A stretch of DNA of 64,000 nucleotides from NCBI RefSeq assembly GCF_050947875.1, contig NC_134569.1, forward strand, positions 33,638,777 through 33,702,776, written 5' to 3'. Positions within the stretch are counted from its first letter, which is position 1. Each line of letters opens with the position of its first letter. A program made the position numbers and the translations under genes. This document shows, piece by piece, positions 42,199 through 55,355 of this stretch. The notes under the pieces were generated by a model, which had not been told where the DNA came from, did no database searches, and was given only the letters and a program-made list of their open reading frames with translations. The DNA comes from Dermacentor variabilis (lineage: Eukaryota > Arthropoda > Arachnida > Ixodida > Ixodidae).

Positions 42199-42914
42199 AC
42201 AGGTTGTTTATGCGAACACTTTCAAAAATTTTTAAAGGTTGCCTGTGGCAGATATCACAATTGTAGCTAATGAGCTGGTCGACTCGAAAAGGCAGGCATT
42301 AGTTGCGAAAAAATTTGAAATGCATATTCGACTAATTATCGAAAATCACTAATTAGGTATCTGACTAGTTACTTTATGGCTCATATTGCAATTTACAAAT
42401 TCTAGCCGTGTAGTTCGCAAGGCGAATCCACTTGGAAGGAATTCTTAGGATGACACCAGTTTCGAGATAATAATTCCTGAACTTGCCGGAAATATACATT
42501 TGCGTGCCAGTTAATTTGTTAACAAAACGGCGACTTATGTATTCAAGCACACAAGTAACTGGAACGCCAATGCATTTATGTATTGCGTTCCAGGTACTTG
42601 TAAATGACAATGGATCTCTTCGCAAAATTTTGGAATTAATATGTCAAAACTGGTATCGTCATGACAATTCGTTCCAAGTGAACTCGCCTTACGAACTCCA
42701 CGGCTAGAATTTGTAAATTGCGATATGGGCCTTCGGTAATTAGTTAAAACGTTAATTAGTGAATTTTTTTTAGTTAGTCGATTTTGCATTTGAATGTTTT
42801 GTGCAAGTTCTGTCCGCCACATCGAGCAGACCACCTCATGAACTAGACCGTATTGTGATATCTGGCGCAGGCCACCTTAAAAACAATTTTAAAATGTTCG
42901 CTGAAATACACTGT
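42199..42914. mobile_element. Near-palindromic foldback element / MITE
   Basis: Arms of roughly 300 bp are imperfect inverted repeats. ACAGGTTGTTTATGCGAACA at the left end pairs with the complement of CGCTGAAATACACTGT at the right. GGCAGATATCACAAT (42248) pairs with ATTGTGATATCTGGC (about 42852). TTGCAATTTACAAATTCTAG (42388) pairs with CTAGAATTTGTAAATTGC (42705). The centre is near 42560. No protein is encoded. A TA on each outer edge would fit a Tc1/mariner-type target, but this is tentative. Confidence 0.7.
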
Positions 42915-43231
42915 ATAATCTCTCGCAAGAAAAAGAGAGGCGATGACCATTGTTTCAACACGAGCGTACTTGTCACATCGTTCGTGGTCTTGGTGAAGAA
43001 GGTCTCTTCAATTAGCTTAAAATCACTTTGGTTTCAAAGCCATGCACACATAGCACTAGCTTTTGTCTTCGGAGGAAAGGCTGGTTTACTTCCGATGCGA
43101 TTCTTCAAATCGTGGTGAAAATGAAAGAAGCGTTGTTATTGCTTTTGAGCATACTTGTTGCACATAATCACTGCTGAAGATGTCTTTTCGGGCACATGCA
43201 CAGTGCCACATCTTAATTAATTCATAATTAT
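42915..43231. other. Short spacer, no feature seen
   Basis: AT-rich text between the foldback element and the RTE 3' end, with no recognisable coding or repeat content. Confidence 0.4.
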
Positions 43232-43494
43232 TAGTTAATGACATCTTAGTTGATATAAAGAAAAAGAAATTGGCATGGGCAGGACATGTAATGAGGAGGG
43301 AAGATAACCGATGGTCATTAAGGGTTACGGACCGGATTCCAAGGGAAGGGAAGCATAGCAGGAGGCGGCAGAAAGTTAGGTGGGCGGATGAGATTAAGAA
43401 GTTTGCAGGGACGACGTGGCCACAATTAGTACATGACTGGGGTTGTTGGAGAAGTATGGGAGAGGCCTTTGCCCTGCAGTGGGCGTAACCAGGC

Positions 43495-43564
<70 letters not shown>

Positions 43565-43565
43565 C
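43232..43565 (+). mobile_element. RTE-3: 5'-truncated RTE 3' end with (GAT)n tail
   Basis: From about 43236 the plus strand reads NDILVDIKKKKLAWAGHVMR, RRQKVRWADEIKKFAGTTWP, LVHDWGCWRSMGEAFALQWA and a TAA, identical in layout to the end of RTE-1. About 23 GAT units (43494-43564) follow. Only the last 85 or so codons remain, the typical outcome of incomplete target-primed reverse transcription. In this copy the last segment shows no stop, giving the sense reading for the codon damaged at 18992 in RTE-1. Confidence 0.88.
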
Positions 43566-45655
43566 CAGTACCACGTGCCCAATGGCCCAAGTTATATGCA
43601 TCCGTCGAGGAATCAACAATGACCGCTAAACCTCAAGGAAAAGGAAAGGAATGCTTCTTAAGATATGCGTATTGTTTTTTTGCACTGATTTTTGTGATGC
43701 AACATAACCAACTTGCCCAGCATTCTACTCGGAAACTGATACATCCTATAAATGAAAGAAATTGCAGTGCACAGCAGCCATGAATATAAGCACTGAAAGT
43801 TGAAGGCACGATTCAATAGGCAGAAAACAATCTCACATTGGTCCGGTAAATACGGTGCCGTTTTTGTTGTAGATTCTTTTTTCATTCAAATTTTGTCAAT
43901 TTTCCTTCCTCTATAACCGCGGAAAGGAAGATTTAGTGAATGCTTAGGCCTAGAATAAGTACTGAACATGACAGTGACTATTCCGACAGGAATTCTAGAC
44001 AGAAAGCACTTCAAGCTAGAACTACTTAAATACCTTCAAATTTATCTTAAGCCAGCTGAACTTCAGTGTTATTCACTATAACATCATTTGCCAAGGGCTG
44101 CTGCTTGGGATATCGCATCTGCATCACTTGCTTAAGCATTATTCTTTACTTCAGTTTTGCTTTATGTCACGAGACACTCCCTGTATTGAGCGAACAAGAC
44201 AGTTTCTTCTGAATAGTCACTTGTCGCCGTTTCCGTCTTTTCTTTTTTCTAATGCGCTTCGGGAATAACTGTGCGGCAGTGCTCCGAATATATCTGAAAT
44301 CGTTTGTTTGTTTCTCAGCGACTTTTGCCTGTCGCCGAAGAAGAGAGTCGAGGACATGTCGTACCCACTCCTTTAATTACTGCTCGTGGTTACAACGCTC
44401 TGCCGATCCTCCAATACGCAGATGTTGCACCCTGCTTTGCGTGTGAGAGACGGAAAGCAAGAAAATCGCTACACCTGTTTAGTTGGGACCTGCAAGGCCG
44501 CACAGTTCGAACAACGAACAGGAGTCAATGGTGGAGGGTGACGGGGAACACTTTGCACCTCAGGGTTCACGTCGCCCCACCGTCGCTGACATTTCAAACG
44601 AGAACCGGAGGGACAAGCGCAAAACAATACGGAATCCGGAGCGCAGCCCAAAACAAGAAAACAGCATGGAGCGTGACAGCGGACTGTTGGGGTGGGGGTG
44701 AGGCCCGGGAACAAATAGCCCTGCATCCGACCGAGGCGAAAAACGAAGCAGGGGAAATGGAGGTATGAGGTCGTGTGCAAACACCGCCAACTCAAATAAA
44801 AGGACCTCGTTTTGCCCCCGGTGCGGGGGAAATTTGCTGGCGCTGCTGCGCGCACGTGTACCGAGAACGAGTGGGCGGCCTCTGCGTCTGTCTTTTGGCT
44901 GCTGCAGCGAGGGGAGTTGCGCGTGCCAGGCAGACGATGCAAAAAAAAAGTTTGCGAGTGTTCTCCGCTAGTTCCCTTACCAATAGAAACGCTGCAAGGA
45001 AGTCACGCATGCGGGGTGCTTCGTTCTTTGCGCACTTACTAAGTGACATGAAAGTGCTCATTCCAGGCTATTCAATCGCTAATTGTGACTCCGCTTGTGT
45101 ATGGGTAAACCTTTGATTTCTCGGAGAAAATGTCGGTTAAAGAACTATACTGTTACCTTTCCTTTTCTGGATTCACAACACGAGTTTATCCTGATCTTTA
45201 GGAATAGTTTTGTTTTTTTAACTATGAATTGGTAAGACATTGTTATGTAGACTACATGCGCGAATAAGTACACGTGCAGAAATAAGGACAGCTCAGAAGA
45301 GTGCTGGTGGCAACGAGGTTGGGTTGTACATTACACTGAGATAGATTGGAAGTGACATCAATGTCATGGACGCTGACGGCGAGGTTACGTCTTAGTGTTA
45401 CGGCTGATGTGCTCATAATGAAGGCCATGGTTTACGTCATTGCATGTATATAAACAGGGGGACAAGAAAACTGCACTGACAGACAGTCTCCTCTTATGGT
45501 TGAAACTTTTTTTTCTACAAGGTATAACAGGTTGCTTGCTCAACAGTTCACAGATTTAGACGTCGACCTGAAAAATATTCGCGTTTTTTTAAACACTAGG
45601 CTCATATAAAATATATCGCTCGCTGGTGTGTTTTTGCTTTCGGGGAGGGTTCTTA
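43566..45655. other. Non-coding stretch with a GC-rich patch at 44450-45010
   Basis: The GC-rich patch has overlapping open frames on both strands up to 157 aa, none with a known motif. No splice-bounded exon is convincing. The flanks are AT-rich with short homopolymers. Confidence 0.45.
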
Positions 45656-46870
45656 CTTTTTTTTTATCTTAGCATTAGCACCCTTCACATAAGCAGGAAT
45701 CACAATGCGTAGGCACGAGGGCAAAGAGGTCGGCCTGAGCTAGTATGCTCTGGCCTGCTATGCTGCACAGGAGAAAAAGGAAAGAGGACAAAAATGAGCG
45801 ATGAAAGATGACGATGATTAGGACAGGAATAAAGCACGCATATGCACAATACCATAGTGGTTTCCTTGTGACATTGAGTCTAGTCCCTTGCTTTTCAAGT
45901 AGTTCAGAGCAGCGCTTGCCGCTGTCACACAGTGCGCACAAAATAATGCTTTCGGGCGATGTTTGCCTGTCAATGCCTGCTAGGGCAGAAGCCAGCGTTT
46001 TCTGCTTTGACGCCTAGAGAGCGCCGTCGCAAAACAGATGTTGGAGAGTCTCAGACGCTTGGCAGTGTTAAACGTTTGCGCTGTCCGCACGGCCGATAAG
46101 ATGTACATAGCGTCGAGTTAAGGGGCGCTCAGGCGTATCCAGTGAAGCATGCTAGCTTGCTTCGTTGCTGACATCGTTTGACTGTAGCCAGGAGGCAAAA
46201 GTCCTGCCAGAGTTTATTTCCCGCAGGTGTTTGTACTATTGCCTGACTGAGCCCAGCAATCAGCTGTGCATTCTCGCATAAGCGCAGTCAACAAAGGGGT
46301 TACATCAATTCGTGAGTATGGAATATTTACTTCGACGGCTTTAGAAACAGCGGTCCTTGCGTGCTTATGCATCAGCTAGCTTGCTGCCGGCCAAGCCACT
46401 GTGACCAGCTTCCCATTGAAAGGTAAGTGAATGACCATTTCCCTGCGCAAGGTCAAATGCCTGTACGATGTGTAATGTTAGCACTTCATACTGTCTTCTT
46501 GATAAATAATCGACGGCTTGCAGTGCTGATTTCGCCTCAGACACTATACACCACGTGCGCGGAGTCAGGCAGGAGAGAAGGCACGCAGCTTGCCGTATAG
46601 CAACAAGTTCTGTAACTGTGGAATAAATTTGTGGTTCAATTTGTTTCGGCTAGACGTGCCAAGCTAACGGATCACAAAGGCCGCAGTCAATGCACATGAA
46701 AGCGTTGTAAAATGCGCATGTACGTCCAAGGAAGATAGCGCTTCAGAGAAAGATGGAGGCTTAAAGTGATTAGCAGTGGTAGAACAAGGAAAGTCACTGG
46801 GAGCCAACGATTTGAAAAGGAGCTTGTCTGTCAGAGCAGCAATTGCTTTCATTGGCAGCCTTTATATACA
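45656..46870 (-). mobile_element. I-superfamily LINE 3' fragment with RNase H (LINE-F)
   Basis: On the minus strand broken frames read NEPQIYSTVTELVAIRQAA (about 46630), CIVSEAKSALQAVDYLSRRQ and NGHSLTFQWEAGHSGLAGSK then LADA. These match an RNase H domain (E-L-x-A-I, V-S-D-x-K-S-A-L-Q with D changed to E, and P-G-H-S-G with P changed to A). A C-terminal region with LQHLFCDGAL (finger remnant) and ALCDSGKRCSELLEKQGTRL follows. A poly-A-like tail (poly-T on the plus strand) lies at about 45656-45665. RT is not visible, and multiple stops show that it is dead. Confidence 0.65.
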
Positions 46871-47150
46871 CCCAGCTGACCATGAGTAACAAACTAGATG
46901 GCACTGTCGGGTCGCACAGAGTGGCAAAACTTCAATAACAATGAAAATGCGATGAAAACAGGAGCGCAGGTCATACTGAAGATTTATAAAATACTCATTC
47001 ATGGATATGTCAAAACATTTCGTGTATTCAAAAGATTGCACGAATTTTCGCGATATATTAAAGAACCCTCTTGAGACAGAGTTCTGAAAAAATCTCACTG
47101 CCCTTCCACTCAGTGAAGAAAGACGACCAGCGAAGCTGTGTATGTGGGCC
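46871..47150. other. Short spacer, no feature seen
   Basis: No coding or repeat feature was recognised between LINE-F and the GC-rich repeat at 47150. Confidence 0.4.
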
Positions 47151-47420
47151 TCTTAATGGTGAACTGCACCTCCGCCGCGGATCGGGACAGTGCTTAACAC
47201 CTGCTTCACCTCTGCCGTGGGTCGGCCCGGCATTGCACTATCTTCGGGATCGGCCCATGCATTGGGACTGCTTAATGCCCGCTTCACATCCGCCGTGGGT
47301 CGGGCCAGTATTGCACTGTCCTCAGGATCACCCACTTATGGGAAGTTTTTTGCTGACGACACGAAAATGTCCTTGGATGGTAGAAGTATACAGTTTCACT
47401 GTAAAATTTTCTCGTGGACA
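47150..47420 (+). repeat. GC-rich dispersed repeat with internal near-tandem units
   Basis: CACCTCCGCCGCGG (47168), CACCTCTGCCGTGG (47207) and CACATCCGCCGTGG (47285) head repeated units. The last two share CGGG/CCGG-CATTGCACTATCTTCGG or a close variant. The right end (TATGGGAAGTTTTTTGC, ACACG) resembles the first hundred bases of the window. Open frames on both strands are composition artefacts. Confidence 0.6.
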
Positions 47421-49475
47421 TGTTGAATAAGAAAAGGGTCTATCCTTGTTTTATGCCTGACATCGGGGAATAAACGCTGAAGGATCAGATTGTTCAAATG
47501 GCTACCGACGTCATTGTCTTGTTACGCAGAGAGAACAGCCAAGATTGAAACATTTTCCATGTCACTACTGACGCATATGCACAAGGACCACGTTCAGCTC
47601 GATTTTTAATGTTCTTTTCTTTATTGCAGCAATGTAACTGCTGGTATAATTTGCTTATAATGATTAAGTGGCGAGTAGTGTAAGGTGACAATGGTTTTGA
47701 TTACGATAGATGGTATGTCAGCGGTTCTGAGGGGTCCTGTGGAATGAGCTTAGGTAAATACATGATAAAGTTGGCCAGTTACGTCGTACCAGCAAACATC
47801 AGGTCATGCCAATTTTCAATTCTAATTATTATCATATAAAAAGCAATACGTTTATCGCTAATTGATTCTTTGCGTGTGGAAAAGGTCTGCAAGAAACGCT
47901 TTATTTTAGTCAGCATTTTTTTGGTAGGCTCGGGCCGACGATTTTTAACAATATCATGCCTAAGGGTATTTTCCCTCCGACAGCAGGAACAGAGCGAAGG
48001 GCTTTTCTTCTAACATCTAACATGTTCTGTCAATTAATTAACGATTCTCAAGAATGATACAGCTCCAGAATGTCCGGATGTTTTCAAGAAATGGCGTGCA
48101 CTCACCTATCTCGATCTCAGTAATTTTCAGTTGAAGTAGGAAGAGACGTTGTGCAGCTATTTTTCTTTTCAAATCAGGGGCCGAAGAAACAAGTTTTTCT
48201 TCGTGAGAACATTTTCCAATTCGTCGGCTGTCTTCACTACTAACGTATTCGCTGTTTTGATTTTACAAACTTCACTGACCTAAGAGCCCTTTGGGAATAC
48301 GGGCCCAAGTTATCACTGTAGTTTCGTTTGATTCACATGAAAGTTGTACCTATACGCTAACGTACACGTTAGTGTATAGACTGCTAAAACAGCTCATGCA
48401 ACTGCGATACCGGCGGCAACTTATCTTTTCGGAAGTACAGAAAGTTTGGCGAGTCGGTATGAATTGATATTTAAGAGCTCCCTTGCCTTTTTATCCCCCC
48501 TTCATTTTTCTTTGCCTTCGTATCTGTTAATTTCGGAAATATAATTAATTCCCTTTGCTTTCTCTGGCTTCACTGTGGGTTTATTTGTTCTGTTGAGATT
48601 AAGATAAAAAAACGAAACGAGGCTTACTGAACTCTTCATTCTTATAGCTCCTCCAACTACGTCTCACAACAATGCAAAACAACGTTGTGCACTCGTGGTT
48701 CGACTGAAATTTGTGCTTCGTTAAGACGTGGCGCATGGTTTCTCAAGTTTATACAATCTGTAAAACATCAGTCCGTCAACCTTGACAACGGCAGATATTC
48801 ACATCACGCACTTTGAACACGCGCAGTTTGAAGCTGTTTCGCGGTCAAATGGGAAAGTTCACAGAAATTCATAAAGCAATTGAAGCGTGTCCTCACGATG
48901 TCACAGTTCATAACTGTGGCCTAACTTGTGCAACCAAGTTTCACTTTTACTGAGAGCACAAAGTATAAATGTAATTTCAAAACACGCTCTCAATCTGCCA
49001 CGCTTTTAATTTGTGTGAGTCGATATGTTTTCGCATGACCACAGTGCTGTCCATGCTTCGATATAATAATTTGACGCCATATACGCTCAGTGCATTTTGT
49101 GCTCAACTAGCAGTATTTTATGAATTTTGCTTAGCTGCGAAGGCATTTGGTGTAGCTTTTACCAGGTACTACTGTAAATGATTTGTCAACTGGTAGCAGA
49201 ACGCAAACATGCAACGCTTTCCTTTCAATTTCATGAAGTGGTAGCGGCCTGAGAACTACAGATGAGGCATATGGGTTAGCTGTCAAGGCCGCGCCGCTTG
49301 TTCCATCCCAGATACACTCAACTTCCTATACAAGCTTTAGCGTTACTTACGTACATGATCATTAGACTCAGTGCAGCGAGGCGTTTAAGGGATTCGTGTT
49401 AGTACTGTTGTACCGAGCTGTTCGCCAATTTACTTCCCTGGCGGCTTCCGACTGCGCTGCCTAATCTGTCTGCAT
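47421..49475. other. AT-rich non-coding stretch, no gene recognised
   Basis: About 2 kb without recognisable coding, tRNA or transposon content. A small imperfect palindrome, CTATACGCTAACGT/ACACGTTAGTGTATAG, lies near 48353-48382. Its role is unknown. Confidence 0.5.
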
Positions 49476-49477
49476 AT

Positions 49478-50160
49478 GAGCTAAAGAGAGAGAGAGAGAG
49501 AGAGAGAGCACAGAGAAAGGCAGGGAGGTTAACCAGAGGTAGTTCCGGTTGGCTACCCTGTATGGGGGAAGGGTTAAAGGGGATAAAAAGAGAAACAGAG
49601 TGGAAGGGGGAGATAGAGAGAAAGCGTGACGAGCACTAACAAAGCGCGCACACTATGGAGAGGTAGGGGGTGGCGTTCTTAAAGTCTATAGTTAAGCGCC
49701 GTAGACAGCAGGAAGTTTAATAACGCGAGTGAGCCCTTCAACGCGGATATTCTTTCAGAGCACTGACCTAACTTTTGCAGTTCTGGTAGTGGACGATTAT
49801 CCAACTGGTCCAGTACTCTGCACATCACTTGTCTCTGGGCACTATATCGCGGGCAGCAACAGATAATGTTTGTGAGAGTTTCTTCGCTGTTGCATGTGTC
49901 GCACGTGGGGTTGTTGGCCATTTCAATAAGCAAAGCATATGAGTTCGTAAAGGCAACGCCTAGCCACAGACTGTACAGCATGGTCTGTTCACGTCGTGGT
50001 AACCCAGGCAGGAGGTACACCCGTAAGTCCGGAGACAACGAACGCAAACGACACATGGTGAAAACATTCTAGTCCCACAGGGTCAAAGTACAATCACGGG
50101 ACATCAATCGCAGCCCAGCCGCAGCGTCTGTTCGCGATAGCGGAATGAAGACTCGTTGAC
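49478..50160 (-). mobile_element. I-superfamily LINE 3' fragment, LINE-B/C family
   Basis: The minus-strand reading IPLSRTDAAAGLRLMSRDCT continues after a frame break as MCRLRSLSPDLRVYLLPGLP, SLWLGVAFTNSYALL and CDTCNSEETLTNIICCCPRY, ending in a stop after NYRL. It corresponds to the C-terminus of LINE-C (LARSDAARELRVLARKKSQD, LWLGVAFTNAYSYRM, CDSCGCEETIEHRLCTCPRC). The 3' UTR shares the GGTTAACCTCCCTGCCTTTC block and ends in a (CT)n tail, seen as (GA)n at 49486-49509 on the plus strand. The 5' break is near 50160, just after the RNase H domain. Confidence 0.8.
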
Positions 50161-51520
50161 CACATATGAGCTCAAACATAGTCCGTCTGCTTTTGCGGCA
50201 GACTACTTGGGCGCCTGTTTTGCAAACTGAGCGTTGAACAGCACTTAAGCTGGAGAGATTGAACTGCTGCTTGTGCTTCGTGCAAAACAAGAAGCCAAAC
50301 GGATGATGAGGCCCCGCTGTGTATTCGGTGATACCCAGTCTTCATCAGGACGTGCTGGGACCGTCGAATTTGTTATTTGTCTAATATACGAGAGGGAAAG
50401 TAGAAGTCCTAATATCTCACCACCCGATCCATGTGCCTCGAAATCTAAATAGCGTGTATAATCACCGTCAGGGAGCACGCCGCGCATTGAACGTCAGAAA
50501 CTTGAAGAGGCATTTAGCATTGAGAAGACAAACATTACAAGCCTGTAACCTGAAGGAAGAGCAGCAAAGAGAGAAAGACATAACATTTAGTAAAATTAAA
50601 ATGTCTGTTCACTTGACTTTTTTCCTCAGGTATTTCAGACAAAATTTCTATTCGTTCTTTCCTTCTGTACAAACTAGAAGTCTCGTGCCCTCTACGTAAT
50701 CTAAAATGACATAGCGCTTCGTTTTACATTCTGTTTTTAGTAAGGATGTTCTTGTGGTTCTCAACACATGATCTCCTTGTCGCAGAGCTCGCCTCTCCGT
50801 TTTCACTTGTTCATTGTTTGTTAGAAACGAAAGAATAAGACGGCAGAGCAGGCCATAGTATTAGCAAAAAAAAGCACCTAGAGGTAGCTCTAGGCTTCAA
50901 TAATGTAACCTTAGAAATAAAAGGCAAAACCTACAAGCAAACCTTACAAAAGCTCGGAGAAACGAGTTGGGGGTCTTGTGATCGTGAATAAAGAGATTCA
51001 CGCCGCTTCCTACTGCAGTAAGTATCGAAGACCGTGATAACGAAAAACAAAAGAAGTGCTTGATCTCAGAAAACGCAATTCTTCATTCTGGTCGCGTTAA
51101 CGAAGTTTTGATTAATATTAATGCGCAGGATCTGTTCGTGCAAGTGGCGTCGGAAAATTACGATGTCCAAATGACCAAGATAAAGAAAGCTTTGGTGAAA
51201 CGGCTGATATCTGCCGACGTGAGCTGAGAAAGAGCAATCAGTAACAGAGAAAAATAGGGAGGTGGCGTATCGAACAACACTGCCGTGTATTTTGTTGATT
51301 TCTTTCTGTAGATACTAGTCATTACGGTGGGAAACTCGAAAGAAAATAACTGTGAGGTAGAACAATTTTGTCCTCAGGCTAGACCTAACAATGAAATGCC
51401 TCATAATGACCTATTAAAATGTTTTTTTTTTCATTTATATAACCGAGCAACTTGTTGACGTAGGAATTTCAGCACAGTGTTTTTTAAACTGTTATAATTC
51501 TCTCTTCTCTCTCCAGCGCT
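50161..51520. other. AT-rich non-coding stretch, no gene recognised
   Basis: No recognisable protein or RNA gene. Short frames near 50245-50700 lack family motifs. Confidence 0.45.
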
Positions 51521-52790
<1,270 letters not shown>

Positions 52791-52839
52791 AACATGTTGC
52801 TAAACAACGAACCTTCAGGCGTTCATCGCCACCAGGACC

Positions 52840-54170
52840 TGATGGCATCACGTAGGCTGTCCTATGCCACCTTGCACATGACGCACGTGTTGAGCTGCTC
52901 AAATACTACAACGAGTCTTGGCAGAACGGCGTCGTTCCTGAACAATGGAAATCGAGCCGCTTGATCCCCATTCTGAAACCTGGAAAGTCTCCGCTTGAGC
53001 TCTCATCATATCGTCCTATAGCGCTTTCGAGCTGCGTCCGCAAAGTGATGGAAAGACTGATTCTTGCTCGCTTGGAATGGGTACCTAGAACGATTCAACA
53101 TCTATCCGGACGCCTAGACAGGCTTTCGTTGAGGTCGCACGTCCATCGACAACGTCATTGACATCGTAACATGGGTCCAAAATCAAGAAAGCCTCAAGCG
53201 CCTATCTGCGGCACTTTTTCTAGATATAAAAGGAGCACACGACAACGTCGCCCATGAGGCCATACTGAACTCACTTGAGGCTCTTGGAGTTGGTGGCCGG
53301 ATATATAAGTGGATTCGGGACTATTTGACTGAGAGGCGTTTCTTCTTACAGACCGAAGACGGCCCAACTTCAGACCATTATATCTGCGGTGGTGTGCCGC
53401 AGGGTAGAATGTTGAGCCCTATTTTGTTCAACCTCATGCTGGTAGCACTAGCGGATTAACTACCGCAGACAGTTCATGTCTCAATATACGCCGACGACAT
53501 TTGCATCTGGGCCTCTGCGGTGACTCACCCTCAGCTAAAGCCAGGCTTCAGCGGGCGGCAACCATGACGGCGTCTTATCTCCGAGAACAAGGCCTCAGTG
53601 TGTCTACTGAAAAGTGCGCATTACTTAGTTTTACGCACAAACAAATGTCATTATATCGGGTTTCAATCAATATTCAAGTTGTATCCTATGTTAAGACGCA
53701 TCGCTTTCTGGGCGCCATCATTGACCGCAACCTCTCGTGGAGCCCTCACTACGTCTATCTGAAGAAGTTAGTCGTCATTGCTCAGGTCTTCAAATTTCTC
53801 TGCGGGAAAAAACTGGGGTACACCAGTTCAATCTATGCTACAGCTGTACAGGGTTTTGTTTCTCGGAATCCTACGTTACAGACTACCAGTGTTGTCGAAT
53901 GCATGCAAGACGAACTTTCGCGCCTTGGAGAGCATACAAGGTCAAGCCCTACGCACGTGTTTAGGGCTGCCGCGGTGCACCTCAACAGCATCAACAATTG
54001 CTATCGCGAGAGATCATATAATCCAGACACATGTAGCTGTCGACTCTCTCAGGGCGCACATTCGCCATCTGTTAAGGATCCACGACCATCATTTGGCCTC
54101 CGTACCAGCCGAGAGACCTCAAGCGACCTTTTCACGAGTGGTTAGCGCTCATCAAGAGTGCAACCGGCAT
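52840..54170 (+). pseudogene. LINE-C reverse transcriptase, frameshifted
   Basis: Segments in several frames read LIPILKPGKSPLELSSYRPI, ALSSCVRKVMERLILARLEW, FLDIKGAHDNVAHEAI, CGGVPQGRMLSPILFNLMLV and IYADDICIW. The catalytic YADD is intact (53487-53498). The thumb follows in another frame (LREQGLSVSTEKCALLSFTH, THRFLGAIIDRNLSWSPHYV). Breaks near 53100, 53460 and 53780 rule out function. Confidence 0.78.
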
Positions 54171-54302
54171 CTTTTACACCGGCGGCGAAGCCTTCCTCTC
54201 CCCTGTGGTGCCTGCGACAGCCTCAAGTGGATTTTGCTATTCCTGGAATTACAAACAAGTCCACATTCATACATATGACCCCATTCATATAAAAATATAA
54301 AA

Positions 54303-55181
54303 ATGACCACATTCATATATATACCAATGGTTCGACGTCACCTGCCAGCTCAACTGCCGAATTCGTCGTTCCAGCCAAGAGCGTTGCAGTTAAGTTCAAG
54401 TTGTCGCACGCGGCTACATCTACATCGGCAGAACTTGCAGCTTCTCCATGCCGTTATGATGTACATCACCGAAGAGCCAACAGAGAAATGGGTCGTGTTT
54501 TGTGACTCTAAGGCAGCCCTTCAGAGCATCAAGTCTGCGTTACGTCACAGAACTTACGAGCAGATGATATCTGGCATCAGGGAAGTGCACCACCATGCTC
54601 TGGAAAGAGGACACCACATTATATTTCAATGGATCCCTGCTCACTGTGGCATCGTCGGCAATAACCTAGCTGACAAGGCTGTCCGGTGGGCCCACGAAGA
54701 TACCAAGACGCGTCCAACACCTTTGGCGAGGTCGGACGCTGCCAGAGAACTTCGCGTACTTGCACGCAAGAAGTCACAAGATCTCTGGATTTCAACTGCC
54801 TTCCATTGCAGATTACGTAAACTGCACCCCACGCTACGGCTACAACTGTCATCTAGCCTTTCCCGCGGCGAAACAACCTTGTTGTGTCGCTTGTGGCTGG
54901 GAGTGGCGTTCACGAACGCATACTCCTACCGTATGGGAATGACCGAGAGCCCGATGTGCGACTCCTGTGGGTGCGAGGAGACCATCGAGCACCGATTGTG
55001 TACCTGTCCTCGCTGCGATGTCCAACGCCTCTCTCTGCGTGCAACGTTATGCCGACTGGACTTGAGACTATTCACCGAGTCAAAGATACTCGGACCGTGG
55101 CCACACTCGTCACTGGCTCGAAAAGCGATTCGTGCACTAGTGCAGTACTTGAAGTGCACCGGCTTAAGAGACCGTTTATAG
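54303..55181 (+). pseudogene. LINE-C RNase H and C-terminal zinc finger
   Basis: The open frame reads WVVFCDSKAALQSIKSALRH, HHIIFQWIPAHCGIVGNNLA, then DKAVRWAHEDT: the second and later motifs of RNase H (D in CDSKA and H in PAHCGI present; the first TDGS motif lies in a broken frame at 54320, where it reads TNGS). It ends with LWLGVAFTNAYSYRMGMTES and CDSCGCEETIEHRLCTCP (54957-55010), a C-x2-C/H/C finger, then a stop after GLRDRL. This half is intact apart from its N-terminal break. Confidence 0.82.
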
Positions 55182-55355
55182 TGTCCTTTGGTATGGTGTC
55201 CCTCGCACAAGTACTCAGTGCTTACTCTCTCCCTTTCTTCCTCTTTGTATTCCTCTTTCCCCCAGCCCCAGTGCAGGGTAGAAAACCAGATTCTATTCTG
55301 GTTGACCTCCCTGCCTTTCCTATCCTTGTTTTCTCTCTGTCGCTCGCTCACTGAA

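Larger units (their letters stand above)
52791..55355 (+). mobile_element. LINE-C: 5'-truncated I-superfamily LINE
   Basis: The element starts inside the RT fingers (PPGPDGIT, YYNESWQNGVVPEQWKSSRL) and runs through RNase H, C-terminal finger and 3' UTR. The 3' UTR contains the GGTTGACCTCCCTGCCTTTC block at about 55300 and a CTCTCTGTCGCTCGCTCAC end. A short local duplication (TGACCACATTCATATA and a variant) near 54276-54320 disrupts the frame. It belongs to the same family as LINE-B. Confidence 0.83.

Noticed and set aside
43086..43783. Poly-His, poly-Ile, poly-Asp and poly-Met frames (also at 19021-19350)
   Set aside because: They arise from (GAT)n RTE tails read in different frames and strands.
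48353..48382. Short palindrome as a regulatory site
   Set aside because: It is an isolated 30-bp imperfect palindrome in AT-rich DNA with no nearby gene, so chance is likely.
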